DNA of 64,000 nt from Orbus sasakiae (GCF_039542345.1 NZ_BAABHY010000001.1:1240001-1304000), one strand, 5' to 3'. Shown: positions 1 through 8,918, counted from the stretch's first letter. Translations and numbers: made by a program. Notes: generated from the sequence alone by a model not told the origin.

Positions 1-3000
1 TCGTATTTGTAAATCACCATAAGTATAGGTACCATCACCATTGTCATAATCGGTAATCAGCACATCAAAATCACTACTGCCTGCTTTAGATGGATCACTA
101 TCAGATGAATCAAGAATTAAGGCATTTCCAATACCATCAGCATTGTTTTGTGCTTTTAATTCGACTTGCGTCAATCCATAACCGACATAAAGCCCATCAC
201 TATCTTGCCCTTTTGTTAAACGCGTATCATAGGTGGCACGAGCAACAATTTCACCATTTTGAACGAGATTACTTTGTGCTGGATCAACAATTTCAGTACC
301 ATTTTCATCGACCAATTTAATCTGGGTACGATCGATGTCGATATTAACAGCACCACCAGATACATTGTTAGCAGAAACAAGTTTAGTAAAAATCACACCA
401 TTATCTTGTTCTAATAACGGAAGTGAAGAGGGAATCCCCGGGTTATAGATAGAACCGCTGATATCGATTTGAATATTACCTTTGTCTAAAACTAAATTAT
501 CAACTACCACATGGTTAGCCGATTTATCATCACCAATGTTAATACGCCCAAAATCAACCGTCCCCCCACTCACATATAATCCTTTTATATTTTGGTCGCC
601 ACTGCCGACCTCAATATAACTGTTGTCAGATGCTTTCAATGTTGCCTGGGTTAAGGCGCTTGTATTATTATTTTCACTACTGTCAGCTAAGGTATATTGC
701 GTATTTGTTAACTCTAACGTCCCCGTGAAATCACCACTATTGGTCGTACTATCAAATGCAAATGAATTGCTTGGTTTACCTTGACTATCAAGATTTTGTA
801 AATCAACTTTGAAAGTACCATTGCCCTTTAATAAACGATTAAAATCAGTGTTTGATTGATTCCATCTGTACGTTAATACACTCGCACTATCAATAATGTC
901 ATAAGTCGTTACCGCACTATTTAAACCATCAACAGTCGCTAAGTTGTTCAGTGTGACTTTACTCGCGTTATTAAGTGCAAAATACTCGATATTTTTAATG
1001 GTATCATCTTTATTAATCGTGAAGTCAGAGTTATTATTGAACGTAATCTCATCATCCCCTTCACCACCATCAAGTTGTGTGAATTGTTTAACTTGATTCT
1101 CACCACCTAAATCATCACCCACAACTTTATCGACAACAAATTTATCATTACCGTCACCCGTGATAAAAATATTACCCTCACCACGTAATGTAACTTTATT
1201 ACCTTTAGTTTTGTCCTCTGGATCAGTGCTATTACCATAACCTAATAACTCAACGGTACCATTGATATTACCTTTGGTATCATTGGTAAAATCTAAACCA
1301 TTTTCAGTCGCATCCGTTTTGATTGCATAACTATCTTTAGCACTGTTTTTATCTTGAGCGGTAAAATCATAGCCGTCTGTACTATTTTTAGTAAAATCAC
1401 CAAAAAGTAATTCACCATTGTTGGTAAATTTAGTCATCGAACCATTATTTAAATCAACGATAACATCATTTTTATTGGCACTATGTAAGTTACCGGATTG
1501 TGAAGCTGTACTTGTCGAACCTTTTATCTCAAGTGCAGAATGGCCTGTATTACTAATAATGTTGACACTAGCAGAGGTATTGACATTTTTACTTGAGTCG
1601 ACATAAATACCATGCCCCGTATTTTCATAGACGTTAATGACAACTTTTTCATAACCGGTGTTATTGATGCTATTATTTGTCGTACCCAGCACATCTCCGC
1701 TCAGTGGATCAATATTTTCAAAACGGATCCCAGTACCTTGACCAAAGACATTAATCGTTCCCGCCGTTAAAGAACCGACTGATTGTGAGAAACCGACACT
1801 TGAGTGAATACCATAGCCATCTTTAACATCAATTTTAGCACCATTGATAAATTGAATATTGCTTAATGCTGAACGGTTTTCAATCCCGTTACCAGTACTA
1901 AATGTGGTGGTACCGTCACCAAACAAATCAAGAGTTGCACTATCGAGTACAATTTGGCTTGCACCATTAACCAAAATACCATGCGCAGTACCCTGTGCTC
2001 GGGTAATACCTGTACCTGTCAATTTCAATGTTGCTTGATCTTTGACATGATACGCTGAATCACTTTGATTCCCGTCAGCACCAATAGCCCACACAACCGG
2101 ATTATCACCATTACCAATGTTGTTTACGGTTGCAACAGATGAACTACCACTTATTTCAATTGCCGTACCCCGTACTTTAACATATGATCCTAATTCACTA
2201 ATTAATGTACCACCGCTATCAATTTTAACACCAATGTTATTTTTACTTGGTTCTTTGAAATCAATACTGCCTTTGTGATCAAGGGTACCACCATTGGTAA
2301 TATAGTAACCTACCGAATCTTGCCCCGTGACAATTTGATCACTGCCACCTGTTATATCCGTTGTTAATTGAGCCGAACTTTCTAAATACGATTTACCATT
2401 GTTGGCCGGCGCATTGACACCATTCAAATCATAATAATTGCCATCAATTTTGGCTAAAATTGAATTATCACCAGTTAACTGGATCTGGGTATCACCTGTA
2501 ATTTTTACATTTGCACCGCCTTCAACACTGATTCCTTTAGCATTTTCACCATTGACTTTTAATGTAAATCCACTGAGATCAGCGTTAGTTTGATTACTCG
2601 CACCTGTTGCAGTTGGCCCATTTGTGATAACAATAAGTGTTGAGTCTTTGGTATTATTTGAATCTAAAACAGATAATGATGGATTGGTTGAACTAATTGT
2701 ACTCGAGTTGAATATTGAACCACGTTCAACACGGAATAAAACAGATCCATCACCTTGTAATTTTAACAATTCATCACTGTTATATTCAATAGCGGCAGCT
2801 TTTGAGATACCTGAAATTAAAAAGCCAATTTGATTTTTCTTATCGCTAAACGTGATACTTGCGTGGTCATTGATTTCAGCTTTTGCACCATCTCGGATAT
2901 GCACACCAATTGCCCGTTCAGAATTCATATTAATTTGTGCATTACCATTCATGGTAAATGTCGTACCGTCACCTTGAACCCATGCTCCAAAGCTTCTGAC

Positions 3001-5364
3001 TTGAGTTTCACCTACGCCATTTTGGCCATTAAGATTAACGATGCCACTTAAGGTTGAACTACCACCATTTTGAATCCATACTCCAGTACTCCCCACGTCA
3101 TTTAGTGTGATCGTACCATTAATGGTTGCGTCTGTTCCTGTACCCGTGACATAAATCGCAGTATTATTATTACCTGTATCTTTATCAACACCCGTAATTG
3201 TTTGATTTTCTTTATTTAAAACAATTTTTGAGTCTTTATCATCAATATATTTACCCGAATTTGCAACCGAGATGACGGTCACATTGCTCTGTGAACTTGA
3301 TAAAAACACATTATGGTTATTGTTAAAGACGGTGCCTGCGCCAGACACTTGCATTGCAGTATATTTAGTCGTATTGGCTGAGCCAACCACCGCAGTCTCA
3401 TTTTCTAAATCGACTGAGCTATAACCAATATAAATATCACCATTATTGTTCAGCGCAGAACCATTCCCCAAACTAACAATATTACTACTACCTAGAAATA
3501 AATTATTATTACTAACGGTTGCACCATCAAAAGCAAATGCGCCGCCAACCGTTCCTTTATTGTCAAAGCTAGCGCCTTCGCCCCTGACAACAACAACACC
3601 ACCAATCAATGCACCGTTTTCATTGACAATTGTTGAGTTGTTTTGAGCGGTAATACCACCATTAATAATCGCATTTTCTTTATTGGTGATTTTGGCATTT
3701 TGCCCCGCTGAAATACTACCATCAATTCGACCTGAATTATTCAGTGTGACATTTTCAGTTGTAATTGATCCCGTAATTTGACCTTTATTATCAATAAGGT
3801 TTCCAGTGGCATTACCTGTACCTAATAACGAAATAGAACCATTAATATTACCCGTTTCAGAAATAATAATTTCAGCATTTTTTGCCTTAATTGCACTTCC
3901 GCCATTCGCATCAAGTTTGCCATTAATATTAAATATATTATTAGCCGTTGAACCTGATTCATCAAAATCTGCACGAATGATTGATCCAGAACTGTTATTC
4001 TGATTATCATAGTTTTTAATCGTATTACCTTCGGTCAGTGTAATTTCTGAACCACTTCCTTTTACACCGATTAAATGGTTATTATTTGTTGTTTTTAGAC
4101 CAATATCATCAGAATCGTCTGACGTCACTCTATTTTCATACGCCGCTTTGAGCTCAGGATCTTGATTAATAATCTCTTCGAGTTCAGAACGATCAATACT
4201 ATAAGTAATGCTATAAGATGAATCAGCCCCGCCTGCGGTGTAAACGTTACGAATTTGTGAGTCATAAAACTCTTGCATCTCTTCTACCGTTGAATAATTA
4301 AGGCGGAGTTTTTCATTGGTTTGAATATACTTGATAAGCTCTTTATTAAATGCTTTAAAATCGTCTTCATTATTAATGGTTCTCGTACCAATTGCTGTTT
4401 CAACTGTCCCATTATAAGAAATCGTACTAAAACTTTGCGTCACCGTATAGACATCTTTATCAACAAATTCTGTCGATCTCGATTGCCCTTCACTACCAAG
4501 GTAATAAGAAATATTGGTATCAATCGTTAAATTAGCTCCATCTTCAACACTAATTACCCCGGTGCCATTTTTTGAAATCGCATTTAATACACCATTCGCA
4601 CTGTCACCAGTGTTGACGATTGTCGCATCAGTGCCTGAACCCTGAACTTGCACCATTTGCATGTCATTGTATTGACTATCATCTGATTGCTTTTCATAAA
4701 AAATGACCGATAAATTGCCATCAGCTTCGTTATTATTGGATGGTGACGTTAATTTATCAACAACGGTAATGACAAAGCTTTTATCCGTGACGGGATCTTT
4801 ATATTTCACGTCTTTATGACTAATCGTCACAACATCTTTTTCACTACCAATAAGATTTGTATTACCTGAAACTTTTAATTTATCATCCGAAATGGCTGCA
4901 GAAGCAGCTTTTGCAGCATCAAGTTGGCTTTGTGCTGCGTCAAGCTGTTCTTGTGTAGCGTTACCTTTATTGAATTGCTGCTGGACACTATTGAAATTAT
5001 TTGTAGCATTTGTTACATCGGTATATTTTGTTTTGTACAATGCATCAAATTGCACTTCTGTACTCACGGTGTGCTTTGTTACTTCTTTACCATGGTCAGT
5101 ACTATTAAAACCATTATTGAGGCCTAAATCGATCGATTGCCCGCTGCCAGTAACGGTAATTTTACCCGCTTGTTGGTTATTATTCGTCGGATTATAATCC
5201 TGAGGAATGGAGTCTGCTGCAAAAGCTTGACTGGATAAAGCACCGAGTAAGACCAATGATGCTAATTTTAATTTATTGCCTTTTTTGACACCCCTGGCTA
5301 ATTCTGAAACGGCCACAAAACTGCCAGTGGTGTTGTTTTTCACCACTTTATATATTTTGTTCAT
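1..5364 (-). CDS. Giant ESPR-type autotransporter adhesin (partial, C-terminus beyond window)
   Basis: The reading frame is open for 1,788 codons from ATG 5364 to the left edge. The N-terminus MNKIYKVVKNNTTGSFVAVS is a classic extended signal peptide region (ESPR), followed by a hydrophobic core and an SQAFA-A cleavage site near residue 50. The mature part is Asn/Gly/Thr/Ser-rich with many short degenerate repeats of the type N-x-G-x-I-x-G-S-I and L-x-N-N-G, typical of a right-handed beta-helix passenger. Residues about 105-155 form an Ala/Gln-rich, probably coiled-coil insert. A short acidic GGEGDD stretch lies near residue 1430. Such proteins are type V secreted to the cell surface and act as adhesins. 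The beta-barrel or YadA-type anchor, which would decide the subclass (AIDA-like or trimeric), is not in the window. The ribosome site (GTGGG) is weak. The family is well supported; ligand and anchor type are unknown. Confidence 0.85.
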   Translation of the reverse strand, partial: MNKIYKVVKNNTTGSFVAVSELARGVKKGNKLKLASLVLLGALSSQAFAADSIPQDYNPTNNNQQAGKITVTGSGQSIDLGLNNGFNSTDHGKEVTKHTVSTEVQFDALYKTKYTDVTNATNNFNSVQQQFNKGNATQEQLDAAQSQLDAAKAASAAISDDKLKVSGNTNLIGSEKDVVTISHKDVKYKDPVTDKSFVITVVDKLTSPSNNNEADGNLSVIFYEKQSDDSQYNDMQMVQVQGSGTDATIVNTGDSANGVLNAISKNGTGVISVEDGANLTIDTNISYYLGSEGQSRSTEFVDKDVYTVTQSFSTISYNGTVETAIGTRTINNEDDFKAFNKELIKYIQTNEKLRLNYSTVEEMQEFYDSQIRNVYTAGGADSSYSITYSIDRSELEEIINQDPELKAAYENRVTSDDSDDIGLKTTNNNHLIGVKGSGSEITLTEGNTIKNYDNQNNSSGSIIRADFDESGSTANNIFNINGKLDANGGSAIKAKNAEIIISETGNINGSISLLGTGNATGNLIDNKGQITGSITTENVTLNNSGRIDGSISAGQNAKITNKENAIINGGITAQNNSTIVNENGALIGGVVVVRGEGASFDNKGTVGGAFAFDGATVSNNNLFLGSSNIVSLGNGSALNNNGDIYIGYSSVDLENETAVVGSANTTKYTAMQVSGAGTVFNNNHNVFLSSSQSNVTVISVANSGKYIDDKDSKIVLNKENQTITGVDKDTGNNNTAIYVTGTGTDATINGTITLNDVGSTGVWIQNGGSSTLSGIVNLNGQNGVGETQVRSFGAWVQGDGTTFTMNGNAQINMNSERAIGVHIRDGAKAEINDHASITFSDKKNQIGFLISGISKAAAIEYNSDELLKLQGDGSVLFRVERGSIFNSSTISSTNPSLSVLDSNNTKDSTLIVITNGPTATGASNQTNADLSGFTLKVNGENAKGISVEGGANVKITGDTQIQLTGDNSILAKIDGNYYDLNGVNAPANNGKSYLESSAQLTTDITGGSDQIVTGQDSVGYYITNGGTLDHKGSIDFKEPSKNNIGVKIDSGGTLISELGSYVKVRGTAIEISGSSSVATVNNIGNGDNPVVWAIGADGNQSDSAYHVKDQATLKLTGTGITRAQGTAHGILVNGASQIVLDSATLDLFGDGTTTFSTGNGIENRSALSNIQFINGAKIDVKDGYGIHSSVGFSQSVGSLTAGTINVFGQGTGIRFENIDPLSGDVLGTTNNSINNTGYEKVVINVYENTGHGIYVDSSKNVNTSASVNIISNTGHSALEIKGSTSTASQSGNLHSANKNDVIVDLNNGSMTKFTNNGELLFGDFTKNSTDGYDFTAQDKNSAKDSYAIKTDATENGLDFTNDTKGNINGTVELLGYGNSTDPEDKTKGNKVTLRGEGNIFITGDGNDKFVVDKVVGDDLGGENQVKQFTQLDGGEGDDEITFNNNSDFTINKDDTIKNIEYFALNNASKVTLNNLATVDGLNSAVTTYDIIDSASVLTYRWNQSNTDFNRLLKGNGTFKVDLQNLDSQGKPSNSFAFDSTTNSGDFTGTLELTNTQYTLADSSENNNTSALTQATLKASDNSYIEVGSGDQNIKGLYVSGGTVDFGRINIGDDKSANHVVVDNLVLDKGNIQIDISGSIYNPGIPSSLPLLEQDNGVIFTKLVSANNVSGGAVNIDIDRTQIKLVDENGTEIVDPAQSNLVQNGEIVARATYDTRLTKGQDSDGLYVGYGLTQVELKAQNNADGIGNALILDSSDSDPSKAGSSDFDVLITDYDNGDGTYTYGDLQIR

Positions 5365-5663
5365 TTTTTTACCCACTTATCATCAAGTTTAATTTTTATA
5401 TTTATATTTGTTTTATTTATATGTATTTACTCTTTTTTGATATATTTTTATATCAACACTTACTATTGTAGTACCAAAATAATTATTAATCACTATTGTA
5501 TGATTTAGTTTATGACAAGTAAGTTTATAGTTAAATAAACTTATTTAAAGACAAAGTAAAGATAAATAAAGAAAGGATAACTTATTAAGTTAAATGTAAA
5601 TAAATAATTATTTAAATTTACATTTAAACAATTTTTAAGATTTATTTTTTGATCAAAAACTGG
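5365..5663. other. AT-rich intergenic region upstream of the adhesin
   Basis: No gene is visible. The stretch is extremely AT-rich and must hold the adhesin promoter on the minus strand. It contains two AT-rich inverted repeats, at 5520-5543 (8-bp arms) and 5590-5627 (12-bp arms). Confidence 0.5.
5590..5627. repeat. Long AT-rich inverted repeat downstream of queH
   Basis: Twelve-bp arms (TTAAATGTAAAT and ATTTACATTTAA) enclose a 12-bp segment that is itself a palindrome (AAATAATTATTT). It begins 36 bp past the queH stop. It could be an intrinsic end signal or a protein site in the adhesin promoter region; the lack of GC makes a strong terminator unlikely. Confidence 0.45.
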
Positions 5664-6383
5664 TTAAAATTTAGTATCTAAGGCTTCTTTTGCATTTTGG
5701 ATGACAATTTTAAAATCAATACCTTGTTCTTTCGCAGCAAAAATACAGCCACAATAGCACTGTCTGTATACATCATATTCTTTACAAATCTCTATGGAGC
5801 GTTTGTAACCATTATTTTTTTTGAAATCAGATGGTAGATATTTCACAGCAAACACTTCTTGAATTTCAAAACCCAATTCATTAATTTTTTTACTGTTCTT
5901 TTTGGGACTTAACGTCAATGCACTAGCAAAATAATCAAATCCAAGTTCATGAGCTTTAATAGCAGCTAAATCTAATCTCATCTTATAACATAAATGACAA
6001 CGAGCACCGCCTTCAGGTTCATCACGTAAATGCCCAACTTGTTTCATAAATTCTGCTGGCTGATACGGCGCTTCTAAAAATTGCACGTTGTGGCCCGTTT
6101 TTTGATTAAAATCAGCGATAAATTTTTGTTGTACTAAACTTCGACGTTCGTATTCAATACGTGGATGGATATTTGAATTAGCAAAATAAATGGTAATATC
6201 AGAATAGTGTGCTAGATATTCGAGAACATATGTACTGCATGGCGCGCAACAGCTATGTATAAGCAGTTTTGGTCTAGCAGACTGTGATTGCCATGACTCA
6301 ATCATCTTTTGCAAGATGGCATCATAATTAATCTTATTATGTGGATTAAGGTTTTCTAAAATGTAATTGGCATTGATTAGCAT
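5664..6383 (-). CDS. queH: Epoxyqueuosine reductase QueH
   Basis: A 239-residue cytosolic protein of the QueH (DUF208) family, which carries out the last step of queuosine tRNA modification, reducing epoxyqueuosine to queuosine at tRNA position 34. QueH replaces the unrelated cobalamin enzyme QueG. The family's cysteines are present: the N-terminal HSCCAPCS motif (Cys45, Cys46, Cys49), RCHLCY (Cys129, Cys132), and a C-terminal CYCGC cluster after YDVYRQ. These bind the iron-sulfur cluster and second metal. The length is normal. The gene stands alone with a weak ribosome site and faces the adhesin gene in the same direction. Confidence 0.93.
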   Translation of the reverse strand: MLINANYILENLNPHNKINYDAILQKMIESWQSQSARPKLLIHSCCAPCSTYVLEYLAHYSDITIYFANSNIHPRIEYERRSLVQQKFIADFNQKTGHNVQFLEAPYQPAEFMKQVGHLRDEPEGGARCHLCYKMRLDLAAIKAHELGFDYFASALTLSPKKNSKKINELGFEIQEVFAVKYLPSDFKKNNGYKRSIEICKEYDVYRQCYCGCIFAAKEQGIDFKIVIQNAKEALDTKF

Positions 6384-6671
6384 GATTTGACCAAAGGTTG
6401 TATAAGATAACTTAATGGGTTTAATGTATCAGTATATAAATATGACTATTATAAAAAAACGATATTTTTATTGAATAAAATCATTCTTATAATTCGTCAT
6501 AATAAAAAACGATGCTAAGCTTAACAAAACGATGTATGTTTAGCAAATATTTGCCTATTATGCATTTTTATTAAATAAACTAATGTGTTCTCATACATTT
6601 TTATATGTAAGCGTGTTAAGAACCTATTTTACGCTTATTTATCTGAATTTTACGTATAAACTTATCCTTTA

Positions 6672-6715
6672 TTATTAACATAATCATTGGACAAACCTGT
6701 TTATAACCCTGTTAA
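6672..6715. repeat. 44-bp direct repeat, copy A
   Basis: Aligns without gaps to 8051-8094 at 35 of 44 positions, with an exact 15-base core TTGGACAAACCTGTT. The two copies flank the 158-residue gene and the first ygiW-family gene. Confidence 0.55.
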
Positions 6716-6810
6716 TTTACTAATTTACATCATTTTTTTTTGCTGTTCATTCCCTGTTCGTTATCGGTCAATCATCCCCATTGAATATCATCATTGTCTT
6801 ATTGTTGATA

Positions 6811-6838
6811 TAATAAGGAGGTCTCTACCTCCTTATTA
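6811..6838 (-). terminator. Hairpin after the 158-residue gene
   Basis: Perfect 12-bp stem TAATAAGGAGGT/ACCTCCTTATTA with a 4-base loop, 25 bp beyond the minus-strand stop codon. There is no clear T-run on the minus side, so this is a 3'-end hairpin or weak terminator. Confidence 0.55.
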
Positions 6839-6863
6839 AACAGTTAAAACAATGTGACGTTAA

Positions 6864-7340
6864 TTACGCGATAAAATCGTAAGGTGTCGGATTAGCTTGT
6901 ACTGAAGATTCAATAGTATAAGCAATATTAGCAGCATCTAAACTGCTAATGACCGCGTCTTTAGATAAATAAGATGTGGTTTGAAAGAGTAAAGCATCTG
7001 AACCATATAAAACCTCACGACTATAGATGGCATCAGCCGGCACCATAAAGACCGATGTGATCCCACCATTACTTTGACCATCGGCAATAGACCGAATACC
7101 AGAGGTATGAATAAATACTTTTTGATCATTTGGAATATTAATTTTGATAAAATTGCTAACATCATTTTGATTCTGATCGACATCTTGATATTTCACATAC
7201 AAAGCCGTCTGGCATGTTTCTAAATCGGATGCTGGTAGAGTACCACCGACTTGAACCGTTCGAAAGTCATGGACATTGGTATCAAAAATAAAAAGACCAA
7301 AAGTGGGAATAATGTATTCTGGTTTTACTGTAATCATCAT
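6864..7340 (-). CDS. Hypothetical protein, 158 residues
   Basis: I do not recognise the family. The protein has no signal peptide or membrane segment, is rather acidic, has a single cysteine (in ETCQTAL), and reads as a compact beta-rich soluble protein. Two adjacent ATGs are possible: AAGGA lies 3 bases before ATG 7340 and 6 bases before ATG 7337, so the second may be the true start. The gene has its own strong sigma-70 promoter with an operator-like inverted repeat at the transcription start, and a hairpin after the stop. It is therefore a stand-alone, probably repressible unit. Its real gene status is likely; its function is unknown. Confidence 0.65.
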   Translation of the reverse strand: MMITVKPEYIIPTFGLFIFDTNVHDFRTVQVGGTLPASDLETCQTALYVKYQDVDQNQNDVSNFIKINIPNDQKVFIHTSGIRSIADGQSNGGITSVFMVPADAIYSREVLYGSDALLFQTTSYLSKDAVISSLDAANIAYTIESSVQANPTPYDFIA

Positions 7341-7371
7341 TTTTCCTTGTTATTATTATTGTTGTTGGATA

Positions 7372-7393
7372 TACATTCAAACACTTGAATGTA
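7372..7393 (-). promoter_or_regulatory. Operator-like inverted repeat at the start of the 158-residue gene's transcript
   Basis: Nine-bp perfect arms TACATTCAA/TTGAATGTA separated by ACAC. It begins about 8 bases downstream of the -10 hexamer, the position of a blocking operator, or forms a 5' mRNA hairpin. Confidence 0.5.
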
Positions 7394-7400
7394 CTGTTTA

Positions 7401-7429
7401 AATATACAGTATATTATGTTTTTTGTCAA
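7401..7429 (-). promoter_or_regulatory. Strong sigma-70 promoter of the 158-residue gene
   Basis: Minus-strand TTGACA (7429-7424), a 17-base spacer, and TATATT (7406-7401): a perfect -35 and near-perfect -10 at ideal spacing. Confidence 0.75.
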
Positions 7430-7430
7430 T

Positions 7431-7455
7431 AAAAAACCGCTCTGTTAAGCGGTTT
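7431..7455 (-). terminator. Intrinsic terminator of ygiW-family gene 1
   Basis: Stem AAACCGCT/AGCGGTTT with a 6-base loop. On the minus strand it is followed by a run of T, 25 bp past the stop codon at 7480. Confidence 0.8.
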
Positions 7456-7479
7456 ATTTGATATCGTTATTCAATAACA

Positions 7480-7890
7480 TTATTTAGCAACTGTCACGAT
7501 TTGAATTTGTTTTACATCAATTTCAACCGTACTCCAATCTTTATCGACTTCACCTGTAATTTCAACAAGATCGATCGGTGATACGCTGACACCTCGCCAC
7601 CTTTTATGATCAATTTCAACCGTAATATTGCCCGAACTGTCTTTAAAAATATAATCTTTCTCGCCGACTTGTTGAATAATATGACCTCGTAAGGTTACCC
7701 ACGCATCATCTTGTAATTGCTTAGCTTGCTCAACGCTGATCACATTTGCAGTACCAGCGACAAAGCCACTGCCATTAACGGCTTGTGTTGTTCCGCCATT
7801 AAATCCACCACTTACTGGCATCGTATTTGCCATTGTGACCCCCGTCATACCTAACGTTGCGATTAAAACCAATGGGATTAACTTTTTCAT
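7480..7890 (-). CDS. YgiW/YdeI-family periplasmic OB-fold protein, paralog 1
   Basis: A 136-residue protein with a signal peptide (MKKLIPLVLIATLGMTGVTMA) and one BOF (bacterial OB-fold) domain from about residue 55. The domain shows the family pattern AWVTLRGHI, DYIFKDSSGNITVEID, W-x-G and ITGEVD-K. YgiW/YdeI proteins are small periplasmic stress-tolerance proteins; in Enterobacteriaceae and Pasteurellaceae ygiW is linked to the QseBC two-component system. This is one of three paralogs in 4 kb, all on the minus strand. Each has the same tandem repeat about 61 bp upstream and its own terminator. It differs from the other two by an ending without the CYKS-type variation and by extra residues in the linker. 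The precise ligand is unknown. Confidence 0.88.
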   Translation of the reverse strand: MKKLIPLVLIATLGMTGVTMANTMPVSGGFNGGTTQAVNGSGFVAGTANVISVEQAKQLQDDAWVTLRGHIIQQVGEKDYIFKDSSGNITVEIDHKRWRGVSVSPIDLVEITGEVDKDWSTVEIDVKQIQIVTVAK

Positions 7891-7950
7891 GCTTTTTCCT
7901 TAGTGTAAATTAATATTGCGTTATGACATGATGTATTTAAGCAGACAAAG

Positions 7951-7967
7951 ATTAACCAATTATTAAT
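7951..7967 (-). promoter_or_regulatory. QseB-like direct-repeat box of ygiW paralog 1
   Basis: Minus strand reads ATTAATAATTGGTTAAT: two TTAA repeats exactly 11 bp apart, 61 bp before the start codon. The same pattern lies 61 and 62 bp before the other two paralogs. Confidence 0.65.
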
Positions 7968-8050
7968 TTTCAAATGAATAATTAAGTAGTTAAAAATGAT
8001 TATTCGCCATGCACATAAAACCATCAATACACATAACAGTGATATTGACT

Positions 8051-8094
8051 TTATCAACATATTCTTTGGACAAACCTGTTAATAACTTCACTAA
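8051..8094. repeat. 44-bp direct repeat, copy B
   Basis: Partner of 6672-6715; same orientation, 35 of 44 positions identical. Confidence 0.55.
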
Positions 8095-8248
8095 CTTAAT
8101 AAAATGCTTATATTTATTTTAGTGGTTACTGAATGTCCGCGGGATAGCAGACATCGCGTGCCATTCATTTCTATGGGAAAAAATATGATTAAATGAAAGC
8201 GCTCACCATGATGGAGACTTTTTTATGGTATCTTGGTATCATTAATTC

Positions 8249-8267
8249 AATCGTAAAGTTTACGATT
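8249..8267 (+). promoter_or_regulatory. Perfect 19-bp palindrome upstream of the DUF333 lipoprotein gene
   Basis: AATCGTAAA-G-TTTACGATT, centred at 8258 and ending 22 bp before the start codon, where it would overlap the promoter or the start of the transcript. Confidence 0.5.
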
Positions 8268-8289
8268 CTGATAACATTGGTGGAGTAAT

Positions 8290-8526
8290 ATGAATATGAA
8301 TAAAATGATTATTGTCGGTCTATGTTCAATTGTAGCAACAGCATGTTCAACAAATAAAACTGAACCTAAAACCATTGGCATGCCAAATCCAGCAACCGAA
8401 TATTGTATTGCACAAGGCGGTACATCTGAAATGGTAAAAGATGAAAAAGGCTGGTATGGTTTATGTCATTTACCGGATGGTAAAGTGATTGAAGAATGGC
8501 AACTCTATCGTTCAGCAAATAAATAA
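8290..8526 (+). CDS. DUF333 small lipoprotein
   Basis: A 78-residue lipoprotein with a short signal and lipobox IVATAC; the lipidated cysteine is residue 19. The DUF333 core follows: NPATEYCIAQGGTSEM, then GWYGLCHLPDGKVIEEW, with two cysteines likely forming a disulfide. DUF333 proteins are often labelled putative hemolysin, but the function is not established. The start is supported by GGAG 4 bases upstream. A palindrome sits in the promoter region and a 12-bp-stem hairpin follows the gene, so it is a single-gene unit. Confidence 0.85.
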   Translation: MNMNKMIIVGLCSIVATACSTNKTEPKTIGMPNPATEYCIAQGGTSEMVKDEKGWYGLCHLPDGKVIEEWQLYRSANK

Positions 8527-8535
8527 ACAAGTGAC

Positions 8536-8570
8536 ATGACTAATGAAGACGATAACTATTCATTAGTCAT
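8536..8570 (+). terminator. Hairpin after the DUF333 gene
   Basis: Perfect 12-bp arms ATGACTAATGAA/TTCATTAGTCAT with an 11-base loop, 10 bp past the stop. No long T-run follows. Confidence 0.55.
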
Positions 8571-8587
8571 TATCCTAGATGATATAA

Positions 8588-8785
8588 TTGATAACTCTAA
8601 GAGTCATTCGCGATTCAACACCTTTCAATCATGATTTTAGTGTCTTACTGCAACTGATGTATCATTATTCAGACAACCCACTGTCATTTACCATGGAAGA
8701 TAGTAACGTCATACAAATTTTTACGGTTGAGAATTCAATCAAAAAGCAGCTTGTTATCCCAATCTCCTATTATTGTATAAATTGA
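8588..8785 (+). CDS. Doubtful small ORF, 65 residues
   Basis: Opens with TTG, lacks a ribosome site, and matches nothing I know. The composition (many Ser, Ile, Tyr) is not clearly coding. It is listed only because it fills the gap before the repressor; it may be a decayed fragment or non-coding. Confidence 0.15.
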   Translation: MITLRVIRDSTPFNHDFSVLLQLMYHYSDNPLSFTMEDSNVIQIFTVENSIKKQLVIPISYYCIN

Positions 8786-8862
8786 TTAGCACCATCAATA
8801 TGACCATTTAGTCACAATAAAACCCTGTTATTCGCTTATTCAAACTGAAATCGATCTCTTTT

Positions 8863-8883
8863 GGTAATTTACCCAAAGGTAAA
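8863..8883 (+). promoter_or_regulatory. Operator O1 over the repressor's own promoter
   Basis: TTTACC-CAAA-GGTAAA is a perfect 16-bp palindrome at 8868-8883, with a further GGTAA half-site at 8863. TTTACC itself is a plausible -35, followed by 17 bases and TAAAAT (8891-8896). The repressor bound here would shut its own promoter. Confidence 0.7.
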
Positions 8884-8918
8884 TATTTATTAAAATTAGA
8901 AAAAATAAGGGGGGATCT

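Larger units (their letters stand above)
6384..6863. other. Intergenic region, 480 bp, holding one copy of a 44-bp repeat
   Basis: No convincing gene on either strand. It contains copy A of a diverged direct repeat (6672-6715) and a strong hairpin at 6811-6838. Confidence 0.5.
7891..8289. other. Intergenic region between divergent genes
   Basis: No gene seen. It holds the ygiW-1 control box (7951-7967), copy B of the 44-bp repeat (8051-8094), an imperfect GC-containing inverted repeat around 8130-8170, and a palindrome at 8249-8267. Confidence 0.5.

Noticed and set aside
4892..5197. 101-codon plus-strand frame, Cys/Leu-rich
   Set aside because: Antisense to the Ala/Gln-rich segment of the adhesin; the composition reflects the complement.
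6660..6800. Origin-like region because of TTAT-CC-type and AT-rich sequence
   Set aside because: No run of TTATCCACA DnaA boxes, and no dnaA/gidA/mioC-type neighbours.
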